Source: Gemmatimonadaceae bacterium (GTDB lineage: Bacteria > Gemmatimonadota > Gemmatimonadetes > Gemmatimonadales > Gemmatimonadaceae). From it: a DNA stretch of 64,000 nt. The notes under the pieces were generated by a model. The model did not search any database, had not been told where the DNA came from, and saw nothing but the letters and a program-made list of their open reading frames with translations. This document shows, in pieces, positions 17,947 to 27,634 of this stretch. Location: NCBI GenBank assembly GCA_025358925.1, contig JANYHT010000033.1:141571-205570 (forward strand), in the 5' to 3' direction. Every line of letters starts with the position of its first letter. Positions within the stretch are counted from its first letter, which is position 1. The translations under genes and the position numbers were made by a program.

Positions 17947-20900
17947 TCATGGCGTTGATGCTGCGACCACTTTGAGTGATGGGGCCGATGCAAGCACACC
18001 AACGGCCGAGCGTTTTCGCACATCGTTCGCAAGCGCCCACTGCTTCCAGAGTGAGTAAATCGCGGGGATGACTAAGAGCGTGAGTGCGGAGCTTGAGATC
18101 ATTCCACCAACCATTGGTGCAGCGATGCGCTTCATGACACTGGCACCCGCTCCGTTCCCCCAAAGAATCGGAAGCAGCCCAGCCATAATCGCCGTAACGG
18201 TCATCATTTTCGGTCGTACGCGTTCAACGGCGCCTTCCATTACCGCGGCGTACAGATCGTTAACGTCAGCGTTTTCTCGGGCTGCCTGTTTGGCCTTCCA
18301 CGCTTGGTCGAGATAAATCAGCATCACGACGCCCGTCTCGGCCGCCACACCATTAAGTGCGATGAAGCCAATCGCCACCGCGACAGACCAGTTGTAACCA
18401 AGCAACCAGACGAACCAAATGCCGCCAACTAACGCGAATGGGAGCGAGAGCATGACGATGAGCGTCTCGCCAATACTCTTGAAGTTGAAATAGAGCAGTA
18501 GAAAAATGATGGCCAACGTTGCCGGGATCACGAGCATCATCTTCGCCTGCGCGCGCTGCATGTACTCGTACTGACCACTCCATACCATGCTGTATCCCGC
18601 GGGCATCGTGACCGCGCGCGCAACTTCGCGCTGGGCCTCCGCGACATAGCCGCCGATGTCGCGTCCGACGACATCGACATACACCCACGCCGTTGGCACT
18701 GCGCCTTCCGTGCGAACCACCATCGGACCAGAAACTTGTTTGATGGTGGCAACTTGCCCGAGCGGCACTTGAGCAACATTGCCCGCCATGGCAGAACCAC
18801 CCATCGCACCGCTCGCTGGCCGCGCGGGCATCGCGCCACGTCCGACATCGGCACCTCCAGCACCATGGCTGACGGGCACGAGTACCGCAGCGAGTCGCTC
18901 TGGCGTGTCACGCAACTCCAAGGGATAGCGGACACGCACGCCATAGCGTTCGCGTCCTTCCACTGTTTGCGTAATCGTCATTCCACCAATCGCGGTAGCG
19001 ATCACGGCCTGTACATCACCGACGTTCAATCCATGTCGCGCTGCGGCGACGCGATCAATATCGATGTCGAGGTAATATCCGCTGGCCGCTCGTTCGGCGA
19101 ACGCACTTCGCGTTCCCGGCACCGTTTGTACCGATTTTTCGACCTCTTTCCCGATGCGTTCCAACTCAGTGAGATCCGGACCGAAGATCTTGATGCCAAC
19201 GGGTGTTCGAATGCCAGTGGCCAGCATGTCGATGCGACCTTTGATTGGCATGGTCCAGGCATTCGTGACACCGGGCATTCGTGTTGCCGAGTCCATTGCG
19301 CCCAGCAAGCGATCGTAGGTCATGCCACGCCGCCATGTGTCGACCGGACGGAGCGTGATGGTGGTCTCGAACATGTCGAGACCTGCGGGATCGGTCGCGG
19401 TGTTTGCGCGACCCGCTTTGCCCCAGACGTGATCCACCTCGGGGAACGACTTTAAAATGGAGTCTTGTATCCGAAGGATTTCGCGGTCGCGCGCAACACT
19501 CGCACCAGGCAGTGTCGTTGGCATAAACAGAATGGTGCCTTCTTCGAGCGGCGGCATGAATTCGCTTCCGACCGAGGCCCACGGAATCCACGTGAGCACC
19601 AATACCACACCCGCTATTCCGATTACGGGCCAGCGGTGTCGCAGCACGAACGTGATCAACGGTCGATAAGCGCGAATCAACCAGCGGTTGACTGGGTTGG
19701 CCTGCTCACGCCAAATGCGGCCGCGAATAAAGACACCCATCGTCACCGGCACTAACGTCACGCTGAGCAGACTCGCCGCCGCCATGGCGAATGTTTTCGT
19801 GTATGCGAGCGGCTTGAATAGTCGCCCTTCCTGGCCTTCCAACGCGAAGACGGGAAGGAAGCTCACCGTGATAATGAGCAACGAGAAAAAAAGTGCGGGG
19901 CCGACTTCCTGCGCGCTTTCCACGACCACACGCCAGCGCTCGATCGTTGTGAGCACACTCGCATCGAGCGTGCGCGCGTTCGATGTAAGCCCGCTTGCGC
20001 GCTCCTTCGCCGTGATTGCGCGCTCGAGGTGCTTGTGCATGTTCTCAATCATGACGATTGCCGCGTCGATCATCGCACCGATCGCGATCGCGATGCCACC
20101 TAACGACATGATGTCGGCGCCAACTCCTACCCACCGCATGGCGATGAACGCGATGAGGATACCGATCGGCAGCGTGAGAATTGCCACGAGTGCAGAACGT
20201 GCATGCAGTAAAAAAATCACACACACAAACGCGACGATGAGGCTTTCTTCGAGCAACTTGCCGCGCAGCGTTTCAATGGCGCGTTCGATCAGATCGGAGC
20301 GATCATATACGGGGCGCACAACGACGCCGGGTGGTAGCCCCTGTTGCACCAGTGCGAGTTTGGCCTTCACGTTCTTGATGGTTTCAAGCGCGTTTTGTCC
20401 AAAGCGCATGACGACGATTGCGCCAACCGCATCTCCGCGCCCATCGAGCTCCGCAACGCCCCGCCGAACGCCCGGACCGATCGTCACTCGGCCCAGTTCT
20501 GCGATGCGGACTGGCGTGCCGTTCGGTGTTGCACCGACAACGACGTTTTCAATGTCGCTCAAGTTTTTCAGATAGCCCAGACCACGCACCATGTACTCAC
20601 GTTCGGACAATTCCATGACCATAGCGCCGATGTCGCTATTCGCACTTTGCAGCGCACTCATCACGCGCGTTACAGGAATGCGAAACGCCAACAACTTTGC
20701 TGGATCGAGATCGATCTGATACTGCTTCTCAAATCCGCCGATGGTTGCAACTTCAGAAACACCCGGCACCGCAGTCAACGCGTAGCGGAGATACCAATCC
20801 TGCAAGCTCCGCAATTGCGCCAAATTGAGACGGCCTGTCGTGTCTTCGAGTGCGTACTGATACACCCATCCCAGTCCAGTCGCGTCAGGACCCAGCGTGG

Positions 20901-21279
20901 GCGTCACCACCGTTGGAAGTTTTCCTTTCAGGCCGTTCAAATACTCCAGCACGCGCGAGCGCGCCCAATACAAGTCTGTGCCGTCTTCAAAGATCACGTA
21001 GACGAACGACACACCGAAGAACGAATAGCCGCGGACGGTGCGAGCGCCGGGCACTTTCAGCATCTCTGCCGCCACGGGATACGTGACTTGATCCTCAACG
21101 ATGCGTGGCGCTTGCTCGCTGTATTCGGTTTGCACAATGACTTGCACGTCGGACAGATCTGGCAGCGCTTCAAGTGGTGTGCGTCGTATCGCCCACGTGC
21201 CGCCGACAATTGCTGCGAACGTGAAGAGAAACACCAGCAACTTGTTGTCGACGGACCACGCGATGATGCGCTTCAGCAT
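17947..21279 (-). CDS. cusA: CusA/CzcA-family RND heavy-metal efflux pump
   Basis: This is the inner-membrane proton-driven pump of a tripartite metal exporter, 1110 residues, with about 12 membrane helices and two large periplasmic loops. It starts with MLKRIIAWSVDNKLLVF, typical of the HME-RND subfamily. The proton-relay helix includes GAMIDAAIVMIENMHKHLE. The segment GRIDMLATGIRTPVGIK matches the CusA periplasmic cleft that contains a copper-binding methionine. A Met/Gly-rich insert near AMPARPASGAMGGSAMAG is not typical of E. coli CusA. It lies 11 bases downstream of the adaptor gene in an operon with a TolC channel. Copper or silver specificity is inferred from the methionine pattern. 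Confidence 0.93.
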   Translation of the reverse strand: MLKRIIAWSVDNKLLVFLFTFAAIVGGTWAIRRTPLEALPDLSDVQVIVQTEYSEQAPRIVEDQVTYPVAAEMLKVPGARTVRGYSFFGVSFVYVIFEDGTDLYWARSRVLEYLNGLKGKLPTVVTPTLGPDATGLGWVYQYALEDTTGRLNLAQLRSLQDWYLRYALTAVPGVSEVATIGGFEKQYQIDLDPAKLLAFRIPVTRVMSALQSANSDIGAMVMELSEREYMVRGLGYLKNLSDIENVVVGATPNGTPVRIAELGRVTIGPGVRRGVAELDGRGDAVGAIVVMRFGQNALETIKNVKAKLALVQQGLPPGVVVRPVYDRSDLIERAIETLRGKLLEESLIVAFVCVIFLLHARSALVAILTLPIGILIAFIAMRWVGVGADIMSLGGIAIAIGAMIDAAIVMIENMHKHLERAITAKERASGLTSNARTLDASVLTTIERWRVVVESAQEVGPALFFSLLIITVSFLPVFALEGQEGRLFKPLAYTKTFAMAAASLLSVTLVPVTMGVFIRGRIWREQANPVNRWLIRAYRPLITFVLRHRWPVIGIAGVVLVLTWIPWASVGSEFMPPLEEGTILFMPTTLPGASVARDREILRIQDSILKSFPEVDHVWGKAGRANTATDPAGLDMFETTITLRPVDTWRRGMTYDRLLGAMDSATRMPGVTNAWTMPIKGRIDMLATGIRTPVGIKIFGPDLTELERIGKEVEKSVQTVPGTRSAFAERAASGYYLDIDIDRVAAARHGLNVGDVQAVIATAIGGMTITQTVEGRERYGVRVRYPLELRDTPERLAAVLVPVSHGAGGADVGRGAMPARPASGAMGGSAMAGNVAQVPLGQVATIKQVSGPMVVRTEGAVPTAWVYVDVVGRDIGGYVAEAQREVARAVTMPAGYSMVWSGQYEYMQRAQAKMMLVIPATLAIIFLLLYFNFKSIGETLIVMLSLPFALVGGIWFVWLLGYNWSVAVAIGFIALNGVAAETGVVMLIYLDQAWKAKQAARENADVNDLYAAVMEGAVERVRPKMMTVTAIMAGLLPILWGNGAGASVMKRIAAPMVGGMISSSALTLLVIPAIYSLWKQWALANDVRKRSAVGVLASAPSLKVVAASTP

Positions 21280-21290
21280 GTCGTTCGCTC

Positions 21291-22565
21291 CTACCGCGCA
21301 GGCGGAGCGGGCGTGTTGCCCTTCGGCGTGTTGCCCTTCGGCGCGACCAACTTCGGCGGAGCGGGGGCGGCGATCTGCATGCCCGGCATGTTGCCCATGC
21401 CGCCAATTGCCGAACCGAGATTCGATTCTGCATCGACGAGGAATGTCGCCGAGGCGACCACGGATTCTCCCGCACGTAGCCCGCGAAGAATTTGGATCCG
21501 CGTTTCGTTCGCTGTGCCAACAACAACTTCTCGCGGCGTCAGCGCTCCCTCTGCGCCATGCACGAAAACCAAATCGCGCGTGCCCGTTGATAGCAGCGCG
21601 GCACGCGGGAGATTAAGCACGTTCGCACCGTTCGCGCTTTCGACACGAATAGTGGCGTACATTCCCGGTTTGAGCGCAAAGTCCCGATTGGCCATTGCCA
21701 CTCGAATGCGCGCTGTTCGCGTATCAGCGTTAATGGTCGGATAGATGTAGGTGATGCGGCCGGTCCGCGTTGCACCAGGAATTGCTTGAAACTCAGCGTG
21801 TACTACTTGGCCGGCATGAACCGTGGCGAGATCACGTTCAAACACTTCGCCTTCAATCCAGACAACACTGAGATCTGCCACTTTATAGAGCGCGTCTCCG
21901 GCCATGACTTTTTGCCCAGACAGCACATTTTTTTCGACGACCACTCCACTCACCGGCGCACGCAGCACTACGGACTTTTGAATTTGTCCCGTCTGCTCAA
22001 TCCGCTCTATATCAGTCGCCGAGATATCCCAGTATTGCAGACGTTTGCGGGCGGCGTCACGAAGCGCGGTCGCGTTGCGTTGCGCCTCGGTTGTTGCACC
22101 GGCAACATCCTTCTGCAGCTGAGCCGCCAGCAGCAACTCCTGTTGCGCGGCGACGAGCATCGGCGAGTAAATAGACAGCAGCGGATCGCCCGCGCGAACC
22201 GATTGACCCGTGTAGTTCACGAAGAGTTCGTCGATCCATCCGTCGAGTTTTGGTGCAATCACGCGGACACGCGTTTCGTCGTAATTGACCTGCGCGACTG
22301 TGCGTACCTCGGTCACGAGCGCGCTCATGACGGCCGTGGTGTATGTCACGCCGATGCGCTGGGCCTGGTCGCGCGTAAGCATCACCGGTTGCGCTCCCTT
22401 GGTTGGCGCTGCTGCGTCGCCGTCCAGAGTGGCAGCGGTAACGATGGGACGCCTTGTCGCGAACCAGGCAAAAAGCGCGGCGGCGGCCAACGCGAGTACG
22501 ATTACGATGGCGATTGTCGCGCGTGAAACACGCGATGACTGTGCGCTGCCAAATGGATCAGTCAT
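21291..22565 (-). CDS. cusB: Efflux RND periplasmic adaptor (CusB-like)
   Basis: This membrane-fusion protein of 424 residues links the CusA pump with the outer-membrane channel. It has an N-terminal membrane anchor (residues about 15-35), then the lipoyl/barrel-sandwich halves. DGWIDELFVNYTGQSVRAGDPLLSIYSPMLVAAQQE and APVSGVVVEKNVLSGQKVMAGDALYKVADLS are split by a helical hairpin; a beta-barrel region follows. The C-terminus is Met/Pro rich (MGNMPGM, then GNTPKGNTPAPP), which may bind metal or be disordered. Its start overlaps the stop of the TolC gene by one base (TAATG), and cusA follows after 11 bases. Confidence 0.92.
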   Translation of the reverse strand: MTDPFGSAQSSRVSRATIAIVIVLALAAAALFAWFATRRPIVTAATLDGDAAAPTKGAQPVMLTRDQAQRIGVTYTTAVMSALVTEVRTVAQVNYDETRVRVIAPKLDGWIDELFVNYTGQSVRAGDPLLSIYSPMLVAAQQELLLAAQLQKDVAGATTEAQRNATALRDAARKRLQYWDISATDIERIEQTGQIQKSVVLRAPVSGVVVEKNVLSGQKVMAGDALYKVADLSVVWIEGEVFERDLATVHAGQVVHAEFQAIPGATRTGRITYIYPTINADTRTARIRVAMANRDFALKPGMYATIRVESANGANVLNLPRAALLSTGTRDLVFVHGAEGALTPREVVVGTANETRIQILRGLRAGESVVASATFLVDAESNLGSAIGGMGNMPGMQIAAPAPPKLVAPKGNTPKGNTPAPPAR

Positions 22566-23968
22566 TACTCGCGACCCGGTAGCAGAATGGGCGCTGCGTG
22601 CGCGTCGAATAATTGGCGTCCAATAAGCATTTCTAGGTCCGCAAATGTTTTCCCTTGCTCGGCGTCGAGAACGAAGAGCTCTTGCTGATACCGATTCACC
22701 GTCATTTGGTTGTCCAGCAGTGTCATTAAATTCACCTGCCCCACGCGGTACGCGGCGAGTGATGAGCCAACCGCCGCCTGTGCTTGCGGAATGATCGTAC
22801 TGCGATAGAGTCGGCCAAGGTTTCGTGCACGCACAACGGTTGCATACCGTTCGGCCACGAGAGCGCGTGTCTGCGCGCGCATCGACTGCAGTTCCGCGCG
22901 CACCATGGCGTTCATTGCTTGGGACTCTTCGCGCATTTTGAGCTGCCGACTTCTCGCGAAGACGGGTAGCGTTGCACCAAGCATCAGACTTCCCATACGC
23001 TCGCGCTGCATCACGCCGGCGCGTTCGCCGTATTGAATACCGACCTGCAGATCGGGCCAGATCTCTTTCGCCGCCAGTTTCGTCGCGGCATCAGCGGCGC
23101 GGACGTCTGCAAGACCAGCACGAATCATCGGACGATTCTGATCAGCGAGCGCCATCAGAGAATCGAGTGTCGGCAGCGTCGCGGGAAAATTTGGCAACTG
23201 GGGAGACGCGAGCGTGGAGTCGGGCACGCGATCCAACAGTCCGGCAATCATGGCGGTGGCGGCGACACGCATCGTACGCATGCGCACGATGTCCTCTGAC
23301 ATTTTTGCAGATTCCACATGCGCCTTGAGTACATCAGATTGGCGCCCATCGCCGACTGCATACATGGTCTGTGCGGTCGAGGCGATGTTTTCAAGCAACC
23401 GCTGCGTTGTAATGGCGACCACCAGCGAGCGGTCCGCTTGAAAGAGGTCATAAAATGCCATGGCGACACGGCTGCGGACCTCCCACCGCACGTCAGCTAC
23501 GCGCTCACCTGCGGCATCCGCCTGCGCGGACGACACGCGTCCGGCCAGCGTTAGTTTGCCCGCGACCGGCACCATTTGCATGAATTGCAATTGCGTCATG
23601 CCCAGCGGATCCATCGGCGCCAGTGACGGAAGCGAACGATTCATCAAGCCGAGCTGTAGCTGTGGGTCTGGTGGCCGCTTCGTGCCCGGCACACGAGCCG
23701 CCGCTGCTCGCGCAATCGCTCGGGCCGCCGTGATCTGCGGATTTCGTTGCTCGACAATATCGTATAGCGTTCCAAGTCGGAGCGCCGTTGTGTCATCCTG
23801 TGCGGAGGGCACACGAATAAAGGTTGTGTCGATCTGCGCAGGTGCGGCTTGCGCAACAGAAACCGTGCAAAATGTCGTACAGATTGCCACAAAAATGATT
23901 CGACTTCCACGTGACTCCCATTCACGGAGACAAGTGACGGAGGAACAGTTGCTCGCGCGTCGAATCAT
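22565..23968 (-). CDS. TolC-family outer-membrane channel (CusC-like)
   Basis: This 467-residue protein is the exit channel of the Cus-type pump encoded next to it. After a signal peptide with an unusually long basic N-region (cleavage near SVAQA) it has the two-repeat helical pattern of outer-membrane efflux proteins, including VEQRNPQITAARAIARAAAA and MTLLDNQMTVNRYQQELFVLDAEQGK. Unlike the TolC at 1635 it has no lipobox cysteine at the cleavage site. The ATG at 23968 is the only good upstream start; an in-frame shorter start cannot be excluded. It is the first gene of the cus operon, which opens onto a 289-base divergent promoter region. Confidence 0.88.
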   Translation of the reverse strand: MIRRASNCSSVTCLREWESRGSRIIFVAICTTFCTVSVAQAAPAQIDTTFIRVPSAQDDTTALRLGTLYDIVEQRNPQITAARAIARAAAARVPGTKRPPDPQLQLGLMNRSLPSLAPMDPLGMTQLQFMQMVPVAGKLTLAGRVSSAQADAAGERVADVRWEVRSRVAMAFYDLFQADRSLVVAITTQRLLENIASTAQTMYAVGDGRQSDVLKAHVESAKMSEDIVRMRTMRVAATAMIAGLLDRVPDSTLASPQLPNFPATLPTLDSLMALADQNRPMIRAGLADVRAADAATKLAAKEIWPDLQVGIQYGERAGVMQRERMGSLMLGATLPVFARSRQLKMREESQAMNAMVRAELQSMRAQTRALVAERYATVVRARNLGRLYRSTIIPQAQAAVGSSLAAYRVGQVNLMTLLDNQMTVNRYQQELFVLDAEQGKTFADLEMLIGRQLFDAHAAPILLPGRE

Positions 23969-24257
23969 ATAATCTGCTTAGCCCGCGTTGTGTGCGTACA
24001 ATGGCGAGCGTCACCATCCCATCGAATGCGGAAGATTGCGGACGCTGACCGGGCACAGGCAGACTCGGAAAGTACCTAGTCTAGGCTGTGCTGGAAAACG
24101 GTGCTCTCCCAGTGAATGTGCGTGTCGCTTCGCTCTGGTGGAGTCGGTGAAAGGCTGAACTGCTGTGCGGGATTTCCTGACGTGACGCGCGTTTGGTACG
24201 CACGAGCGAGCACGCAGAGCGCCTTCCTGTCCGCTAGGTATCGGTATCTCGAACACA
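23969..24257. promoter_or_regulatory. Divergent intergenic region between the cus operon and the PaaK-like gene
   Basis: There is no convincing gene in these 289 bases. It should hold promoters for both directions. The only clear structure is a perfect dyad CCTAG-T-CTAGG at 24075-24085, a possible operator or chance palindrome. No metal-regulator consensus that I recognise is present. Confidence 0.4.
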
Positions 24258-25673
24258 ATGGGGAAACGCATCGCGCCATTCACAGCGACAGGAAAATCCG
24301 TCGCATTCTCCCTCGTGCATTTAGTGCGTCTGCTCTGGATTCGTCGCCAATTATCCAAGCGTGACCGCTGGACGCGGGATGCCTTGCGTACTCATCAAGG
24401 AGATGCGCTGCGCGAGATGCGTGCGCACGCGTACGCGCACTCACCGTTCTATCAGCGGTTTCATGCGGGATTGACGGATGTACCGTTGCACAAATTGCCG
24501 GTACTCACCAAAAAGAAGTTGATGGAGCATTGGAATGATGTGGTGACAGATCGATCTCTGACGCTCGAAGAACTTCGGACGTTTATCGAGGGTCTCGATG
24601 TCCCTCGACTCTTTCGCAATGAATACGTGGCGGCCACGACGTCAGGGAGCACCGGTCTGAAAGGCGTCTTCGCATTCAATCGCGAGGAGTGGTTGTGGGG
24701 TGTTGCGTCGCATGCACGCGCGACCACGTGGGCTGGCGCACGAGTTGGACCGCTGCATCGGTTACGGATGGCGATCGTGAGCTCCACGAAAGCGTGGTGC
24801 AAATCGTTGCTCGTCGGCGCATCGGTGGACACGTCCATTCTACCGACCTTGCGATTGGATTCAACGGAATCGCTTCACGTCATCGTGGAGCGGCTGAATG
24901 TGTTTCAACCGGATATTCTCGTCGCGTACGCCGAAACAGCGAATGCGCTGGCGCTCAAGCAACTCAGCCACGACTTACATATTTCGCCGCGTATGGTGTT
25001 CGCGTCGTCCGAAGTCTTCACCGCGAGCGCACGGAAACGTATTACCGCCGCGTGGGGCAGTCAGCCGTTCAACGCCTATGCCGCGACCGAAACGGCGCTT
25101 ATTGCTGCGGATTGTGCGCACCACCGGATGCATCTCGCCGAAGATCTGATCATCGCAGAGATCGTCGACGGCGAGAATAATCCGGTGCCGATCGGCACCT
25201 ATGGAGAAAAGGTGCTCGTGACTGTGTTATTCAGTCGAACAGTGCCGCTGATCCGATATGAGCTCAGTGATCGTGTGGCATTGGCAGACCTACCGACCCC
25301 ATGTGAATGCGGCAAACCGTTCGCCGTGTTGGCGGGCATTCAGGGAAGAGTGGAGGACACAATGTTCTTACAAGGTGATGGCGGCGATCCGGTGGCAATC
25401 ACCCCCGACATCTTTCATGATGTGCTTGAACCCGCACCGGTGGACGGATGGCAAGTGGTGCAGGAAAACGCGACCAGCATCGTCGCCTTGATCGTGGGAC
25501 CACAGCGCGGGTATGACGAACGTACGTTGAAGGAACAGGTCAGACTGCGCTTACGCGAACAAGGCGCGCACGATCCGGGCGTGCAGGTTCGCATCCTAGA
25601 AAAGCTGCGACAATCACTGACTGGCAAGACGCCGTTGGTTCAAGCGTTGCCACATCACACGGAGCAACATTGA
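24258..25673 (+). CDS. PaaK-like AMP-forming ligase
   Basis: This 471-residue protein belongs to the phenylacetate-CoA ligase/CapK/coenzyme F390 synthetase-like branch of adenylate-forming enzymes, which activate a carboxylate with ATP. It has the P-loop TTSGSTGLKG near residue 135, a YAATE-type adenine-binding motif (NAYAATETALIA) and a C-terminal subdomain with IQGRVEDTMFLQ. A zinc-like cysteine pair (CECGKPF) fits PaaK-related members. The substrate is unknown. The next gene begins four bases before its end (TTGA), and the run continues through a GH144-like enzyme and a lycopene-cyclase-domain protein, so it may modify a lipid, glycan or pigment (inference). Confidence 0.8.
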   Translation: MGKRIAPFTATGKSVAFSLVHLVRLLWIRRQLSKRDRWTRDALRTHQGDALREMRAHAYAHSPFYQRFHAGLTDVPLHKLPVLTKKKLMEHWNDVVTDRSLTLEELRTFIEGLDVPRLFRNEYVAATTSGSTGLKGVFAFNREEWLWGVASHARATTWAGARVGPLHRLRMAIVSSTKAWCKSLLVGASVDTSILPTLRLDSTESLHVIVERLNVFQPDILVAYAETANALALKQLSHDLHISPRMVFASSEVFTASARKRITAAWGSQPFNAYAATETALIAADCAHHRMHLAEDLIIAEIVDGENNPVPIGTYGEKVLVTVLFSRTVPLIRYELSDRVALADLPTPCECGKPFAVLAGIQGRVEDTMFLQGDGGDPVAITPDIFHDVLEPAPVDGWQVVQENATSIVALIVGPQRGYDERTLKEQVRLRLREQGAHDPGVQVRILEKLRQSLTGKTPLVQALPHHTEQH

Positions 25674-26146
25674 ACGATTTTTTTCGTCCGACGATGAGGG
25701 CGACTCAAAGTGCACGCGTCGCTTCGTGGTTAATGAGCGCCTGCGGGATTTGGTTGATTGCACTGGGCGTCTACTTCATGTTTGTGCGGCCGCCGCTCTT
25801 GCCGGAAGACGCGCGCTTCATGGGCGGCACGGACGCGCAAATTCACGCAGTTGTGCCCGGTTTAACGAAGTGGCTCACGCGCGTGTTCACCGTCATGGGC
25901 GGCTTTATAACCAGCGCAGGCGTGCTCACCGTGTTCGTGGCGAGAGTGGCAATGCCGTTGCGATTGCGATACACGTCATGGACCATTGCACTCGCTGGCG
26001 TAGTCAGTGTCGCACTGATGGCGGCCACAAACTTTGCGATCCATTCTGATTTCAGATGGATCCTGTTGATTCCATTCCTGATCTGGCTCGTGGGTTTCGG
26101 GATATACGTAGGTTTTGCGCAACCTCATGCGACGGCGGAACGATAA
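25670..26146 (+). CDS. Four-helix membrane protein of unknown function
   Basis: I do not recognise a named family. The 158-residue product has four hydrophobic segments: about residues 17-40, 72-92, 103-120 and 128-148. The second begins in KWLTRVFTVMGGFITSAG. It starts with TTG at 25670, overlapping the previous stop, with GGAG five bases upstream; an ATG at 25694 is an alternative. Its stop overlaps the next start (TAATG). Tight coupling on both sides shows it belongs to the PaaK/GH144 operon, but no function can be given. Confidence 0.75.
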   Translation: MNDFFRPTMRATQSARVASWLMSACGIWLIALGVYFMFVRPPLLPEDARFMGGTDAQIHAVVPGLTKWLTRVFTVMGGFITSAGVLTVFVARVAMPLRLRYTSWTIALAGVVSVALMAATNFAIHSDFRWILLIPFLIWLVGFGIYVGFAQPHATAER

Positions 26147-27441
26147 TGCACCGAGCACCGGCGACTCCTGCCGACATGGAAAAGTTGCAACACGACTCAT
26201 TCATGTATTTCGTGCATGAGGCGAATCCTATCAATGGGCTGGTGATCGATAAAACCGCTCCGAATTGGCCTGCCAGCATTGCCGCGACTGGTCTCGCGCT
26301 TGCGGCGTACCCGGTTGGCGTCGAGCGCGGCTACATATCGCGTACGGCGGCAACGCTGCGCACCCTGCGGACATTGCGGTTTTTCTGGAATAGCGCGCAA
26401 GGTCCAGAAGCAGATGCCACCGGGTACAAGGGGTTTTATTATCACTTTCTCGATATGCAGACAGGCAAACGCGCATGGCAGTGCGAGCTGTCGACGGTCG
26501 ACAGCACGTTTCTCTTGGCTGGTGCGCTGACGGCAGGGCTGTACTTCGATGCCGAGACCGCTGATGAGCGCGAGATTCGCGCCTTGGCCGACGCGCTGTA
26601 TCGTCGTGCTGATTGGCAATGGGCGCAAAATGACGGATTGACTGTTACGCACGGCTGGAGGCCGGAAGACGGATTTCTTCCATACCGATGGGAAGGGTAC
26701 GATGAGGCGCTACTGCTCTACACGTTGGGACTTGGCTCTCCCACATTTCCGTTACCGGAGACGAGCTACACCGCGTGGACGTCGACCTACGATTGGCGGC
26801 GCTTATATGATCAGGAATTTCTGTATGCCGGGCCATTGTTCATCCACCAACTTTCGCATATTTGGATCGATTTTCGCGGCATTCAGGATGCATACATGCG
26901 CGCAAAAGGCATCGACTATTTCGAGAACAGCCGTCGAGCGACGTATGTGCAACAACAGTATGCCATTGAAAATCCCCGGCAATTCGAGGGCTACGGAGCA
27001 ACTTGCTGGGGAATTAGTGCCAGTGAAGGTCCGGGACCGACCATCGCGTCACTCGCCGGTCGGGAGCAAGAGTTTTTCGACTACGTCGGACGTGGCGTAC
27101 CGTTTGGACCGGATGATGGGACGATTGCACCGTGGGCGGTTGTCGCCTCGCTACCCTTCGCGCCAGAAATCGTGTTGCCGATGCTGGGCTATTGCATACA
27201 CGAAGCGAAGTTGACTGAGTCAAATCCCTACGGGTTTAAAGCGTCGTTTAATGCCAGCTTTCCTTTGCCAGCGGGCGATGATCACGTCTGGGTCTCGCCG
27301 TGGCATTTCGGTCTCAACCAAGGACCAATCATTCTCATGATTGAGAACTATCGCAGCGGCCTGCCGTGGCGCTTGATGCGACGATCTCCCTACATCATGT
27401 GCGGACTGCGTCGGGCAGGGTTTGCGGGCGGATGGTTGTAA
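26146..27441 (+). CDS. Glucoamylase-domain protein, GH144-like
   Basis: This 431-residue protein matches the glycoamylase (PF10091) family that includes GH144 endo-beta-1,2-glucanases and the C-terminal domain of cyclic beta-1,2-glucan synthases. Visible family features are LQHDSFMYFVHEANPINGLVID at the N-terminus, STVDSTFLLAGAL, WRPEDGFLPYRWEGYDEALLLYTLGLGS, FIHQLSHIWIDFRGIQD, and YGATCWGISASEGPG. No signal peptide is visible, so the enzyme may be cytoplasmic or exported by another route. The ATG at 26146 overlaps the previous stop. Cleavage of a beta-1,2-glucan is inferred from the family. Confidence 0.85.
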   Translation: MHRAPATPADMEKLQHDSFMYFVHEANPINGLVIDKTAPNWPASIAATGLALAAYPVGVERGYISRTAATLRTLRTLRFFWNSAQGPEADATGYKGFYYHFLDMQTGKRAWQCELSTVDSTFLLAGALTAGLYFDAETADEREIRALADALYRRADWQWAQNDGLTVTHGWRPEDGFLPYRWEGYDEALLLYTLGLGSPTFPLPETSYTAWTSTYDWRRLYDQEFLYAGPLFIHQLSHIWIDFRGIQDAYMRAKGIDYFENSRRATYVQQQYAIENPRQFEGYGATCWGISASEGPGPTIASLAGREQEFFDYVGRGVPFGPDDGTIAPWAVVASLPFAPEIVLPMLGYCIHEAKLTESNPYGFKASFNASFPLPAGDDHVWVSPWHFGLNQGPIILMIENYRSGLPWRLMRRSPYIMCGLRRAGFAGGWL

Positions 27442-27634
27442 TCGTACCTCACACCGGGCCGTCGTTGGTGCGAATGTGAACGCGCAGACTTCATCGGTAA
27501 CTTTCACGCGTCGCGCGTGCATATTTTGGACGGTGACATGGAAGGAGATCTATCACGCGATCTTCGGTCCAAAAGTTGCACTCGCGATCCTAAAACCTCG
27601 ACGGGGTAATCGTGAACATTCTCAAGATGGCGGC

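Noticed and set aside
20344..21744. 466-codon plus-strand open frame
   Set aside because: It lies antisense to cusA and cusB, has no recognisable domain and shows the composition of a frame shadow.
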